Shown: in pieces, positions 44,259-56,303 of the stretch | Position numbering within the stretch: the stretch's first letter is position 1 | Layout: each line of letters begins with the position of its first letter | Made by a program: the position numbers and the translations under genes | Source: Tilletia caries | Lineage: Eukaryota > Basidiomycota > Exobasidiomycetes > Tilletiales > Tilletiaceae | NCBI GenBank assembly: GCA_032718865.1 | Contig: JALUTQ010000009.1 | Span: forward strand, 347,773-411,772 | Length of the DNA: 64,000 nucleotides | Reading direction: 5' to 3' | The notes under the pieces: generated by a model | Told to the model about the DNA's origin: nothing | Seen by the model: only the letters and a program-made list of their open reading frames with translations | The model's database searches: none

Positions 44259-46375
44259 CTACTGGCCAATGGCCCCCTCCTGTCGTAGCCTCGCAATGTC
44301 CGCATTGCTGTACCCAAGCTCGCTGAGAACTTCATCGTTGTGCTGGCCGAGCACAGGAGGAGGACGAGAGAGCTGCGAGAAACAAGAAGCCCGAGCATAC
44401 AGTTCAGAACCCGTCGATCAGCCAAATCGAGCACGCCCAAAGCATATCTTAACTCACCGGCATCTTGCCACCGCCATACGAAACAGCAGGGCTAACAACT
44501 TTGATCTCGCCCGCTCTGGGATGGTTCATAATCTGCGTCATCCCGCGCGCCTGTGTCTGCGGATGTTCAAAGGTGCCCCTCATATCCCTAATAGGCGCGA
44601 CTGGGAAATGCGGCGGCGGCGCGTTCCGGAAGAGGTCGAGCCACTGTTCTGAGGTCTGTTGCGAGAGAAGGTCGTTCAAGAGAGAGATGAGGACGTCCCG
44701 GTTTGCCACGCGGTCTCCGTTCGTGAGGAAGCGTGGGTCGGTGGCGAGCTTGGGAGCGCCGAGGAGGCGGGTGAGTGTTTTGAATTGGCCGTCGTTTCCC
44801 GCTCCGACTAGGGCAAAAGGAGAAGTCAGGTTGGGTGCCCATGGATGACAGCGAAATAGTTAGGACGGATTCGTTAGTATCCAGATATGCATCCATCTTA
44901 CTCACTCATGATGAAGCCGTCTTTTGTAGGGAATCTGTGGAAGGAGACAGTAGCTTTGAGAACCGGAAAAGTTGGGGAGCGGTGCCATTCTTGTCCGATC
45001 TGCACTCACACTTGGTACGGTGCGATGCTCGGGTGAGCTGTGCCATGTCTTCCCGCTTCGACGCCGGCAACTAGGTAGTTGCTCGCTATGTTTGCCAGAG
45101 ACGCAATCTGAGATTCGAACAGACTGCCAGCCAAGGTTGATCACCGACGTTTGGACCGACTCTCTCTTTGTGTCAGAAACACTCCAGCTGGGAAAGGGCG
45201 ATACTCATGTTGCCGGAAAGGGGAGGCTGCTCACCTTGCGTCGATGTGGACACCTTTACCTGTCTTGGCGCGACCGAGGAGGGCGGCCATGATGGCTCCG
45301 TGGGTGTAAAGACCCGTGGTGAGGTCCGTCATCGCAACACCGATCTTGACTGGCGGCCGATCTGCTTCGCCGGTGCTGTAGAGTAAAAAGAGAAGAATGT
45401 TAAGAGAAGAAACTGTTGCCAGGTCAATCTGAGCCTGTATGTGAATCTACTGCCTCACATGTGCATCAGACCTGCATCGGCGGCAATAACGACGTCGTAG
45501 CCAGGCGAGGTAGCGTAGGGGCCGGTCTGTCCGTACCCAGTGATGCTGGCGTAAACCAGGCCTGGGTTGAGCTTATTGCAGGAGTCATAGTCGAGCCCGT
45601 ACGACTTGAGCTTTCTGCAAGAGTCAACGAGTGAATGAGCAATAGATTCTGGAAGGAGCAAGCTAAGAAAGCACTCGGCATCTCACCCTGGCAAGTAGTT
45701 CTGTGGGGTGTCAGAAGTCCGGGAAGACGAACCTCGTTCAGCCAGTCAGCACAGTGCCTTGACTCTTTCGTCGCTTTCCGTGAGGCTCACCTCAACGAGG
45801 ACATCGGCTGCTTTGACAAGATTGTGCAGTACTTCTCGTCCTTCCGGCTTCTTCATATCGACAGTGATGCTGCGCTTGCCGCGATTCACACAGAGAAAGT
45901 AGGCACTTTCCGGAGGCAGATCTTTCCAATGTGGGCTCGGCTGGCTGACCCCTGCCTTCTGTGCGACCGCCAGAGCTTCCTGGTCAGACTGAGGCGCAGG
46001 GGCGAAAGGTGGGCCCCAGGATCGGGTATCGTCTCCGCCTTTGGGATGTTCGACCTTGATGACATCGGCACCTAGATCGGAGAGAAGCATGGTGGAGGCT
46101 GGACCAGCAAGGATTCGGGTAAGATCCAGGACTCTGATTCCTGCCAGGGGCTGTGGGATGGATGCCTGGGGCGCTTCATTTGAAGCTGACGCGGCATCCG
46201 ACGTGTTCGAGTAGGACCGGCAGTCGAGAGAAGTCGAAGTAAGTCGGCTGCTGGCTACGATTTTGGCGGTACATTGACGGAAGGCAGGACCACGGCCAAT
46301 CCAAGCATGTGACGAGGGTGTAATTCTCGTCACGGGCCGAAGCACGGTGGCAGATGGGGCGAACATATTCTGCAT
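44259..46375 (-). CDS. CaiB/BaiF-type CoA-transferase, mitochondrial (SUGCT-like)
   Basis: A multi-exon gene. Exon 1 (from 46,375) has a basic, Ser-rich leader typical of mitochondrial import, then [48 protein letters not shown] and [23 protein letters not shown], all class III CoA-transferase signatures. Middle exons hold [31 protein letters not shown], then a segment near 45,300 ([12 protein letters not shown]). Later come [32 protein letters not shown] and [14 protein letters not shown]. The last exon ends [26 protein letters not shown]...GAIGQ with TAG at 44,259. Family members move CoA between dicarboxylic acids; SUGCT (glutarate) is the nearest eukaryotic relative. Internal splice sites between 44,900 and 45,450 were not fully resolved. 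Confidence 0.85.
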
Positions 46376-47006
46376 GGACAGGAGGAAAGGTGAGCCTTGT
46401 AGAGAGCCTGTATAAAAAGCGAGAGAGAGTCCAACTCACATCAATATGGAAACAAAAGATCTGGCGAACGAATCGGTATGTACTTGACGCTTGACGAGGA
46501 TTGAGAGATATTGAGGACTTGAGGTCCTCACAACTTCACCGCTTCGCGTCTCGTGTTCGAGCTGCGGGACGATAGGAGCGTTCAGCGTTCAGCTTTCCCT
46601 TACTCGAAGCTTGCCTGGAATTTGGACCTTTATAGTCGTGTAGGCGTTCCTCCAGCGTCAAAGCGTCGAACTGGGGTCTGTGACTTGGGACTTGGGACTC
46701 TGAGAGGTCCAAGCTGGCCAGGGAAGGGGGGAAATCCGCCTCGTCCGCTCCCCGCTTCCCGAGCTCGGTGACTTCCTGGTTCGTGTCGGGCCGAGCACCT
46801 TGCAGCGCATCCGAATCCAGGTTCCGCCAAGATGGGCGTCATTGCGCAGGGGAAGCGTGGGTCCGCTCTCCGCTCTCCGGTCCTCTCATCGCTCATCGAA
46901 CGCGTTCCCCTTTCGCTCGTCGTTGAGTCCTGCCTGGCTTTCCTTTCTTTCTGCTTCTCCTGCTCCTGCTCCTTCGTGCTGGCCAGCCTTCAAGACTTTG
47001 CTGCCA
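46376..47006. other. Divergent promoter region
   Basis: Separates the CoA-transferase (-) from the EHT1-like hydrolase (+). A TATAAAAAG-type motif lies on the - strand near 46,410-46,418. No gene is supported. Confidence 0.5.
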
Positions 47007-49214
47007 ATGCTTCTCTTTGCCAGGGCGTCGTCGTCGTCGCAGCAGAAGGCGACGCTGATCCGGTCCGCGCTGCCCAACTTGCAGCGTCTCGTTGCTGAAC
47101 AATGTCCTTCGCTCACCCCTTCTTCCAAGTCTGCCTTCCGACCGAGCCCTTTCCTTCGCACAGGTCATCTCCAGACGCTGTACGCATCCATTTGCGATAC
47201 GACCCAGATCGACAAGATCCCGTTCTACCGCAAGCTCATCATGACACCAGACGGAGGCCTCATCGCTCTCGACATCACCGCCTTCCCAAGTGAGGGAAAG
47301 CACGACGACGACGAGACTCCCACCCTCATCGTCACTCACGGTCTCACCGGTGGAAGCTCGGAATCCTACGTCCGAGCCGTCTTGTACCCGCTCTGCTCGC
47401 CAAAAGCCGAAGGAGGCAAAGGATATCGAGCGGTCGTCATTAATTCGCGTGGATGTGCACATACGCCAGTCACGTCTCCTCAGCTCTACTCGGCCTCCAA
47501 AACGGCAGACGTACGATGTGCTTTACTCTGGGCCACCAGGGCGTTTCCGAACTCTCCCTTGATCGGCATCGGCTTCAGCTTGGGCGCAAATTTCATCGCA
47601 AAGACAACGGCTGAAGATGGCGAAGACACTCCGTTTGTCTCCGTCATTCCCGTCGCCGCGCCATGGGACTTACTCCGCGGCAGTGAAGCTCTGGAGGGGG
47701 ATGGACCAGGAGGAAGCATACTCTCATCCACATATTCAAACGTCTTGGCCAGCAACCTCCGAGCCGTCATTGGTTCCCATTGCGCAACTTTGGCATTGCA
47801 CACGCCCCTCAAACCCCATCTTGCCGCCCTTCTCCGCCCGCTCAAATCCAAGACTGAGTACTATCAGTACTGTCAAGCTCATCAGACTGCCGATGAAGGG
47901 GAGTGGACCATCCCTGCGGGTCGGCCCGAAGGATCACACTTGGTCACTCCCAAGTCACTGCGCCATGTTGACGACACGATCACCCGCTTGGGTGGAGGTC
48001 ACAGCCATCCCTACGGCGAATTCCCTCTCCGCTCCGCAAAAGCATACTACGTACAAGGTGGTGCAGGACAGACACGCCTCTTGCAGAACGTCCGGGTACC
48101 GATGCTCGCTCTCAATGCCGACGACGATCCCATCGTGCCGCTTCCCGTCCTTGCAGGCGTCTTCGAGATCATGGGAGACCAAGCGAAGGAGGTTTACAAC
48201 CAGTTTGCTACCAAGTTCAAGCTGCCCCACCACGTTCCTTGGCACAGCACGGAGGAAGTGAAGGAGGAACAGAAGAGGTGGAAGGAACAGAGTTCCTTGT
48301 CGGCAGACCCGGCTCCCGTCGTGAACGAGAACGTGACGTTGGCCTACACTCGCGGTGGCGGCCATCTAGGATGGTACACCGGCTCCCGTCCTACTCGTTG
48401 GCTAGCCAAACCCATCGGCGAATGGGTCGACATGATCTCTCACCGAGTCGAACGTGCGCGAGAGCTAGCCCGGGCCGAAGCGGAGGAATTCAGCTCCATC
48501 TCAGGCAAGGGATCTCTTGTGAACGAGGACGAGCGCAGAGAGCGAGACTGGGCCATGCGATCCTTCAACAAAAGTCTCTGGCGCCGCGACGAGCAGTCTG
48601 CACAGCGAGACGACGATCATCGACGCATCCGCACTGTCGAAGTCCAGGTCGAGCTTGTCGACGAGCGAAAGTTGCCAGTGTACGACTTCGAGACGTCTGA
48701 CTTCGCAAAACACCCTGAACAGGTCCCCAAGAGCGGAAAAGCTGCGCCCCCAATCTCTCCGCTCCGGAGCAAAGTCCCGTTCCTGCTCACAAAGCTTCTT
48801 GAGCACGCGCCGCTGGTACACCCGAAGGACGCCAGCATTGGCTGGCACAACGATCCAAAGCAGAGGCGTCCTGTGTATGACGGGTCATGGGAACAAGGCA
48901 AAATCATCAACCTCACAATGGTAAGCTTCATGAGCGAACGTACGTGCTTGGAGGGGTTACCGTCTGGCTGACCATCCAATTCCTTTCGGAATGACAATCA
49001 ATAGCACATCGACTCTGAACATCCGGAAGTCGGCTTCGCTGAGCTCCCGGCGGATTCTCAAGTCGCAGGAGTTGGCGTCACTTTCGATGCCGCCTCCGAG
49101 GTTCCGGGACAGAGCGAGGAGGAGGAGAAGTGGTTCAAGGCGAACACAAAGAAGTCGTGGTACAAGGCTTGGAGAAAATCCTCGAGCCGCGCTGGGGTAG
49201 TGCGCGGTCTTTGA
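47007..49214 (+). CDS. Alpha/beta hydrolase of the EHT1/YheT (ABHD1/3) family
   Basis: Exons 47,007-48,920 and 49,005-49,214 give 707 residues. The core shows FRPSPFLRTGHLQTLYASI, IVTHGLTGGSSESYVRAVL, YRAVVINSRGCAHTPVTSPQLYSA, the nucleophile elbow GIGFSLGANFIAK, the acid LALNADDDPIVP, and the His region TRGGGHLGWYTG. These define the yeast Eht1/Eeb1 group (medium-chain acyl-CoA:ethanol acyltransferase and esterase activity) and bacterial YheT. A long insertion before the His and a C-terminal extension (HIDSEHPEVGFAELP...EEEEKWFKANTKKSWYKAW) are additions. Upstream in-frame codons back to 46,800 lack an ATG, so 47,007 is the start unless an upstream exon exists. The acyl substrate is inferred. 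Confidence 0.88.
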
Positions 49215-50084
49215 TCACAACGTTACTTCTTCACCCTTTGCCATCCCACATCATCAGCCCAAGGTACACTACGTAGAGACGTTTGTAGGACGAAGAACAC
49301 GAACAATTTCAATTGGTTTGCGGCTGACCTCTGCCTCCGTTTGCGTGTATGTATGAGGTAGAATACAGTTATGTTTGCAGGCTGAGCACCAATGTGACGT
49401 GTTTTGCAAGACCAAAGTGGCCGCCCCGACATGTCGATTTTTTTCGGAAGACCGGCTGGGAAGCCAAGGGAGGCAGCCTCAGCCTGGAATTTTGCTTGCT
49501 TAGAAGGAAGAGCGACAAGGAGAACCGATGGATATTGTTCGGGATCCCCCTTGGTCGGTGGTTAAGCAAGATATATGTGCGTGTGGACCGAGCCCCCGTG
49601 CGGGTATCTTGGAGACGGTCGAATGGCACCGAAAAAGCCGGTGGTAGCAGACGGAAGATAGAGTTCTGGTAGTTGTGCGTGTATATGGTGTAGACGAGAA
49701 CACTTGGCTGCTGGATGCGAATGCGGCTTGAGTTTGATGCTTTGCTAAGAAGAAAAAGAAAAAAAAGGAAAGAGGCTTCCACGATGGTTTTGGTTGAAAG
49801 GCATGGAAGAGGGTTGGATAAACGGGTCGGAGATCGTCCTCGCGTTTCTCTGGGGGGTAAGAAGGGGAAAAAGAATTGAGGGGGTTGCTGGTGGAAGTCG
49901 AAATTGCAATGTATAATGATCGCTTCTGAATGCTGCGTGCTGTAATAGGAAAGGAAAGTATGATGAGTGACCGCCAAGCGTCGTACCATTTGTAGTAAGG
50001 ACGCGACAACTCACCGGAACCCAACCAAGGTTTTGAGGCCGTCTCAGAAAGCCATAGATAAAATGGACGCGGAAAAAAGCTGCT
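49215..50084. other. Convergent 3' flanks
   Basis: Between the EHT1-like gene and the YTH gene, which converge. It contains an A-rich patch (49,750-49,772). No gene or RNA gene was recognised. Confidence 0.55.
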
Positions 50085-53000
50085 CTAATTTTCAGCTTCC
50101 GCTCTACGTGGCCGTTCCGAGCCCGCCGCTGCCCTGGCTTTCCCTTTAACACCAGCCGCCGGTGGCTCAGAGGGTCCTTCGCCTTCCCCTCCTCCCCCTT
50201 CAGCAACGAAGCGTTCCCATTCAGCAACGAGCTGATCACCCACGCTCGGTTCCAACTCCGTACCGTCGCGGGACACTTTAATCTGCCGGTTGTCTCGCCA
50301 TGGATTCCGGAGATGCTGGATGCGGCGGAATGGCAAGGGCTTCGTCTGCAGCCACGTGATGGGGAAGGGCTGACCAAGGACATCCGTCTTTGGTGTAGGC
50401 GGCAGAATCACCTTGGCTTGTTGCTCGTCCTGAATAACTCCCGCTCCGGTATCTTCAGACTGACCCTCAGAGATCTTGAGATGCTGCTCGAGTTCCTCTG
50501 CTTGGCGTGTGCTCTCCCGTTCGTCCAGGCGCAGGTTGAGGATGATGGCGCGCATGGCCAGTTGCTGCGCGGCACGAGCGTCGTACGAGGCTGAGTCGGC
50601 GGGCCCAAGCGAACTGTGATCGCTCAGATTCGGACTAGAGACCATAGGTCGGTTGGTCAATTCCTTGCCGGTATCAGAGGTTCGCGGACCTTCGCTGTCC
50701 ACGGCGTGCTCGTCAACCAATGAACCCCCCGATTCGATACCGACGGAGTGATCGCTTTCTAATCGCCCGGCAGTGTGATGTTGCACATCAGCGCCGACGA
50801 CAGGTGAAGGGTTCGTGTCCAGCCCGATATCCTCTGGCCAAAAGAGCCCCGGTCGATGAAGCTGCGAGAGGAGCTTTGGCGACAAGGTCGCACCGCGAGC
50901 TAAAGGGTCCCCCCTGGGTGCCGCATCCGTCAATACACTGGGCCACGTAGCAGGGTGTTCAGAAGTATCGACGATGTATTCAGGAGGCACATCCGGCTCG
51001 TCTTCTTCCGCCGGCGTCAGCTGAAGCGGCGAAGCGACACAGGCCCTGAATGCGTCCGGGGGCATCAGGGGCAGTGGATCGCTGGCGCTGGATTCGGCCG
51101 ACACAGATGATTCTGCTGTGGCCGGTGCGCCGCTCGCTCGCGACATGGCCTCGTCAGTTTCCTCGGGCATGATGGCCAGGCCGCGCAAGGGAGAATCGGT
51201 GTGCACCGGTGGAGGTCCTGGCGGGCTACTCGCGTTGCTGGTCAATTTGCCACTAGAGCCGCCGCTGCTGTTCGAAGCAGGACTCGCCTCTGGCCCAGGC
51301 CGGACGGGACCTGACATGCGGGCATATCCGTAGAATTCGCCACTCTGATTGGCACCGAGAATGAGAATGACACTGGCACTCAATCTGTATGCCTGGTCCA
51401 GAACCGCTTCGTTGTGCGGCTGAGTGGCCCAATGTCCCGACTCCACGCTCAAGTCCAAGTCGTCCCGCGTCCGGCTTTTGAGGATGAAGTACCGCACTTT
51501 GAAGGCGGGGTGCCGCAAGACGCTTGAATTAGTGGAGGTGAGAGAGAGGGAGGTCATGGACGAGGTTTCGAGGGAGCTTGAGGAAGGGTCATGAGCATGA
51601 CCGCGCGATGTGCTAGTCACTTGCGGCCGAGGCGTTGTGGATGGCGTAGTATATTCGTCAGGAGTTGGAAGCGCCTGGCCGAGTAGGACGTTCCCGACGG
51701 GTGCAGGCGACGTCGTCTGGGAAGGAGTTGGGACAGATAGCTCAATACTCGGGACGTTCATGGCAGTGTCCACCGCTTCAGTTGCAGCATTTTCGCCCCT
51801 CCTGGCAGCCGCGACTGCATCACGTCGTTTCCGTTCGTGCTCCTTGACCCACTCGACGTGCATGCCCCGTCCACGTTGACCAGCAACGCCGGCGCGCTCT
51901 TCATCGTCCTTTTTGCGAACACGACATATCATCGGCAGGCAACGTTTATCCTGCGGCCGTACCGGCTGACCGGAGAAAAAGGTGACGGCACGAGCGAGAT
52001 GTTCTGCAGTCGCATAGTTGACGAATGCACAATTCGAGCGGGAGATCGGAAAGACGGAGATGACGCCGTGGGCGGCTTGTTCGGCGCTTGTCGATTCGTC
52101 GCTTGGAGGAACCAGAGCGGTATCCACGACTCGCACAGAAGATGGCCGCCGGTCTCTGGACACGTTCGCATCCGGCTCGTTATCAGGATCACCAGCTGCT
52201 TTAGTATCGGTTGACTCGGACGACTGACGCGTCGAGCTATCCACGGTCTCGTCATGTGCAGGCAGCGATGGTTCAGTGGCGTCAGTCACATCTGGGTTGG
52301 CCGAAGAGGCCGCAGAATCCGAAGCGGGCAGCTTGGAGAAGACCTCGAACAACTCTTTGACCGTGGCATCCTGAGGGACATTTCCGACCCACATGACGTG
52401 CTCTGATCGTTCCACGGTCTGGGTGGGGACAACGACGGCCGGGTTGGGTGATGCTTCTGGCTTGGTGCGACCGGTGCCGGACCGGACATCGACGTTACTT
52501 GAAGCCCGACTCGACTTGGCGCGGCGAGATGTAAATGAGGCAGGGAGGGGTTCCGCCTCCGGTGCCAAGGCAGTGACTGGACTGACGCTCTGTGGACTGG
52601 AGCCGGTAGGTGATGGAGTATTGACTGTTGATGGCATCCCTAGATGCGGACTTCCTGAGGTGTGTACCACGTTGGGAGAGCCCTGGTGATGGCGGTTGAT
52701 GTGCTGGGGCATGTGGGGCGTGGAGTAGAAGGTGCTGCCCATGTATGCACCATCAGGAGGGCGGGAGTATGACCCCTTGCCGCACTGACAGGGGAACGCC
52801 CTTTCTCCAGTGTGTCTTCTGTGCGAAATGAGAAGGAAAGTGTTGAGCTTTTCTTGATCTGTGCGTGAGGCAGAGACAAATGGAGACAGCTACATATTAC
52901 GCACCTTGCATGCCTTCCCATATGATGTTCGCACGGACCTGCGGCGTTTATGTATTGCTGTTGAGTTGCATACATCTGGTGTTGAAGATGCGAAGGATGG

Positions 53001-53477
53001 GCTTGATGAGGGTGTTGGTGGTGTGGATACTGATGCTGCTGACGATGGAGATGTTGCTGTTGCTGTTGCATGCGCACATGTTGGGGTGCATGCGCATGGT
53101 GATGCATCATGGAAGGATTTCCGAGCATGACCGCATGCTGTTGGTCGGAGGAGGAAGCTCCGGACTGCGCATACATCCCAGCCTGGTGCTGGTGTACGGA
53201 TACCTGGTCGTGCATGTGAGACTCGGCCGGATGGTGGTGGTGGTGCTGCTGCATGTGTTGGTGTTGGGGCAGGCCCTGAGAATAATGATGCGCCTGCGGA
53301 TGGTGTACGCTGCCGATCTGCTGCTGACCGTGTTGACCGGCGGCGAAGGTCGGGGAACCGAAGTGGTAGGGCGACATGGGGTCATCGAGCGACTCGGCCC
53401 CGTACATGCGGTGATTCTGACCGCCATCCAAGGCGGCAGGGCCGGCGTGCTGGAAGGAATGCTGCCGATGATGCGCG

Positions 53478-53509
<32 letters not shown>

Positions 53510-53704
53510 AAGATACCTGCCACTCGGGTCGGCGCCGGCCTGGTGCGGATAGGCGGGGTGTGAGTGATACTGCTGCTGCTGCTGCTGCTGCTGCTGGTGA
53601 TGCTGGTGCTGAGCCATCTGGAGATTTGGACTCGCCGAGCTCGAGGCAGAGGCGGGGGTGTGCGCGGCTTCCGGCCCAGACGACGCCGGACTGGGAGCTA
53701 CCAT
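50085..53704 (-). CDS. RRM-YTH domain m6A RNA reader with interrupted YTH
   Basis: Two exons (53,704-52,905 and 52,818-50,085) give 1,177 residues. Exon 1 is Gln/His-rich with long poly-Gln runs. Across the intron a finger-like CEHHMGRHARRHTGERAFPC segment forms. An RRM follows: RNP2-like HVMWVGNVPQDATVKELFEVF, an insertion, then RNP1-like NCAFVNYATAEHLARAV. The YTH domain begins FKVRYFILKSRTRDDLDLS, GHWATQPHNE (first cage Trp) and SVILILGANQSGEFYGYARM (near 51,310). Its second half, GQPFPITWLQTKPLPF (second cage Trp) and HLRNPWRDNRQIKVSRDGTELEP, appears only near 50,380, after about 310 inserted residues. YTH domains bind N6-methyladenosine in RNA; fission yeast Mmi1 is a relative with other RNA specificity. 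The C-terminus is basic. Confidence 0.9.
53475..53610. repeat. Two (CTG/CAG)n trinucleotide tracts coding poly-Gln
   Basis: Tracts at about 53,479-53,508 and 53,571-53,597 read CTG on the + strand and encode Gln runs of about nine in the YTH gene on the - strand. Confidence 0.85.
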
Positions 53705-54398
53705 GACTTCTCTTTCGGTCTACTGCTCTCGCATAGGCGGGGGGGCCAGCGTGAAGCAGGGGAAGTAAGATGAAGCAGGTCCCTCCCTTCTCAAGCGCGA
53801 GTGCGGGTGAGCGACTGGCTGAGGGAGGACAGACTGAGAGAAGATAGCAACGCGAAAAGCAAAGCACAGCGAGATGCACATGCAGCGAAGGCCGCCGCCA
53901 CCTCAAAAAGAACAAGGGAACAAGCGACAAGCAAGGGAACCCAAAACTCACACACAGCGCGGCGACTGAGACCTCACACAGATGGACAAGACTAGAATTT
54001 TTAAGACTCCCTCTTTTGAGGCAGTCGCAGCCCGCAGGGTCCATATGAGCTCAAAAGTGATGCCATCCTGCGTCAATGCCGGCTCTAATAACAAGATAAA
54101 TCAATCAAATGAGCGGATGGAAGGATCTATTCTGAGGCCCGAGCGTGCGGGTTTCGCTCCACGTGGCTCACCGCCAGATGCCGCCAGACACGCGAGCCGG
54201 GCAACTCTGCCAAAGTGGTCAAGTTATGAAGTAAGCCGGCGTTCGCTTTGAGAAGCCATGCGGCTGTCGGCACATCAGCCCAGCGCAACCGATGAGTCGA
54301 CGGCATCGTGTCCTCCTCGTCTGACGTCTCCTCCCCAGCTCAAGCTCACGTGGGATCGCAGCAAAAATGGATCCCTCCATTGCACTCTTCGTGGCCCT
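53705..54398. other. Upstream region of the YTH gene and 3' flank of the GT31 gene
   Basis: Leader and promoter of the YTH gene (both genes read on the - strand). No gene is supported. The first about 60 bp upstream of the ATG are CT-rich on the coding strand. Confidence 0.5.
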
Positions 54399-55990
54399 TC
54401 AAAATCTCCAGAGCGCATCCGTTCCAAGGAGGGCGAGCGTCGTCTCGAGGAACCACTCCGACTTCTTCAGGAAATGGACGACAACCGTTCCCCCATGCGG
54501 ACGATTTAGATACCGCCGCGCCCGCACTTGCGCCGCGTCCTCTTCCGGCGCAGCGGAATGGGGCTTGGCCGAATGCGTCCAGAACCCATCCCATCGTCCG
54601 CCGCCTTCGACAAGGGCCTCGATCTCCTCTTCGATCGTCATCCCGGGGACCGGAACGACGTACGGCTCCTGCCACTTGCTCACCGTGCTCGCGCTGTGCT
54701 TCTGTCTCCACTCTGCCGATCGGGGTGGTTCGGGGACTTTGCCATGGACGGAGCTGCCGCTTGGAAAGTGTCCGCCTGCACCGACGATCGCGCCGCCCGC
54801 GTCCTGGGATGCCTCCTGCGCCGCGATCCGTTTGAGCTTGTCCACGTAGTCCGGGAAAAGATACCCATGACTGTACGCAGTCCCAGTCTTGGGCCCGTCA
54901 TAGATCCAACACCGCTCGCTGACCCAGTTCAGGCTGCTCACATTCGGATGCATGTTCATCCACTGAGCCACCTTCTTGTCCTCCTTCCCGTGGGTGTAGT
55001 GAACGACGTCCGGCGAGGTCGCGATGTACCGAACAAGATCGTGCGAAAGCGCATAACATTCGCCCGCCATGAACCATTCTCGAATGAGATCTGATTGAGT
55101 GAGATAAGAGGAAAGTCAGCGAGGTGAGCCCGAAAGCGATGGAGGTCTGACGGTAGAGGATACTGACAGCCCCAGTATGTGTTTGTGCGTGGAGAAACGC
55201 GAAGGTGTCTCTCGAGCTCGGAGAGCACAATGAAGGCATCGTCGTCTGCCTTGACCACATAATCAGCCTTCTTCCAGCCGATAACCGTCTTCTTGGAGGT
55301 CAAGGAAGCCCCAACCGAGCTGTGAGAGGAATCTTGAGACTGAAGGATCGGCACCGTCGCGTTTTCGGATGCCCACCGAAAGTATTCGTACGTCTTGCCC
55401 TCATTCATGTTTTCTTCCATGTCAAGCACAACCATGTCGTTGTACGTCTCCGCCTCGAGCGCGACTTTTCGCGCATTCTGCTTTTGAGGTCGTCCGAGGA
55501 TGAACTTGAGCTGAACGTGGGCAAGCGGGGCACCTGTGCGGGCATCGCGCGGGAGCGTGTGGGTGCCATAAGTAGACCGAATGAGCTGCCTGCGCTCGTA
55601 CGACGCGTCGTAGCTGAACACCCCGACGAAGACGTTGACCGGAGGGAGACTATCCGCGAGTGCATGCGGGAACTCGTCTTGTGAGGTGCAGAAGTACTGC
55701 CACGTCTTCGGTTCCTTGTCCGGGTTGAGAATGTAGATGATGAGCTTGGTGACGCCGGTGACGAACGCGATTGTCAGAAGAAGCGCGCCGAGATATGTCC
55801 ACCGCCAGCGAGGTGATGATGACCATGGGGTGGAGAAGGCGGAGAAGGTCCAGGAGGGTCTCCGCCGAGGCAGGTGGTTTTGATGACGCTGGTGTGGAGA
55901 AGAGAGTTCTGGGCTGGATCGATACCGAGGAGAAGCGCCGCCTGCGCCGCTGCTGCTCTGGTCCAACAGCCGATACAAGCTCTCGCTCAT
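54399..55990 (-). CDS. Family 31 glycosyltransferase (galactosyltransferase-like), Golgi type II membrane
   Basis: Exons 55,990-55,168 and 55,090-54,399 give 504 residues. The N-terminus is cytosolic and basic, followed by one membrane anchor (YLGALLLTIAFVTGVTKLIIYIL, residues about 66-88), typical of Golgi type II enzymes. Then come VNVFVGVFSYDASYERRQLIRSTYG and FILGRPQ, DMVVLDMEENMNEGKTYEYFRWA, the metal-binding KADDDAFIVLSELERHL (DxD-type), and, after the intron, TYWGYLIREWFMAGECYALSHDLVRYI with DVVHYTHGKEDKKVAQWMNMH. These are the ordered motifs of GT31 beta-1,3-transferases, which extend glycans using UDP-sugars. The C-terminal about 150 residues are less conserved. Sugar and acceptor are unknown. 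Confidence 0.88.
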
Positions 55991-56303
55991 TTTCCCTCGT
56001 TCACTCCGTCGTTGTTCGTCGTCTGGCCGCCAGCAACGGGAAAGGTCACTGGGAAGCTCATCACGCCCAGCGGGAAGTGGGAAGTGGGAACTGGGAAGCT
56101 TGCGCTTGGGCCGACCCCGATCTCCGCGATCACGTGCTCGCGAACATCATCCGCAGCGAGGATTTGTAATCAACGAATCAGAACAAAGGTCATCCTCGTC
56201 TCACTCACTCTCACTCACTCTGCGCAGCCAGCATTCGCCTTGCTTCCCCATTCCCCTGCGACCTGCCACTCCCACGACAGCCTCTCTGCACTCCCCGAAC
56301 ATC
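55991..56303. promoter_or_regulatory. Shared divergent promoter (GT31 / glutaredoxin)
   Basis: Only about 310 bp separate the two start codons. It contains tandem GGGAAGTG/GGGAACTG motifs (56,069-56,098) and a (TCAC)n run near 56,194-56,219. Co-regulation is possible but not shown. Confidence 0.5.
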
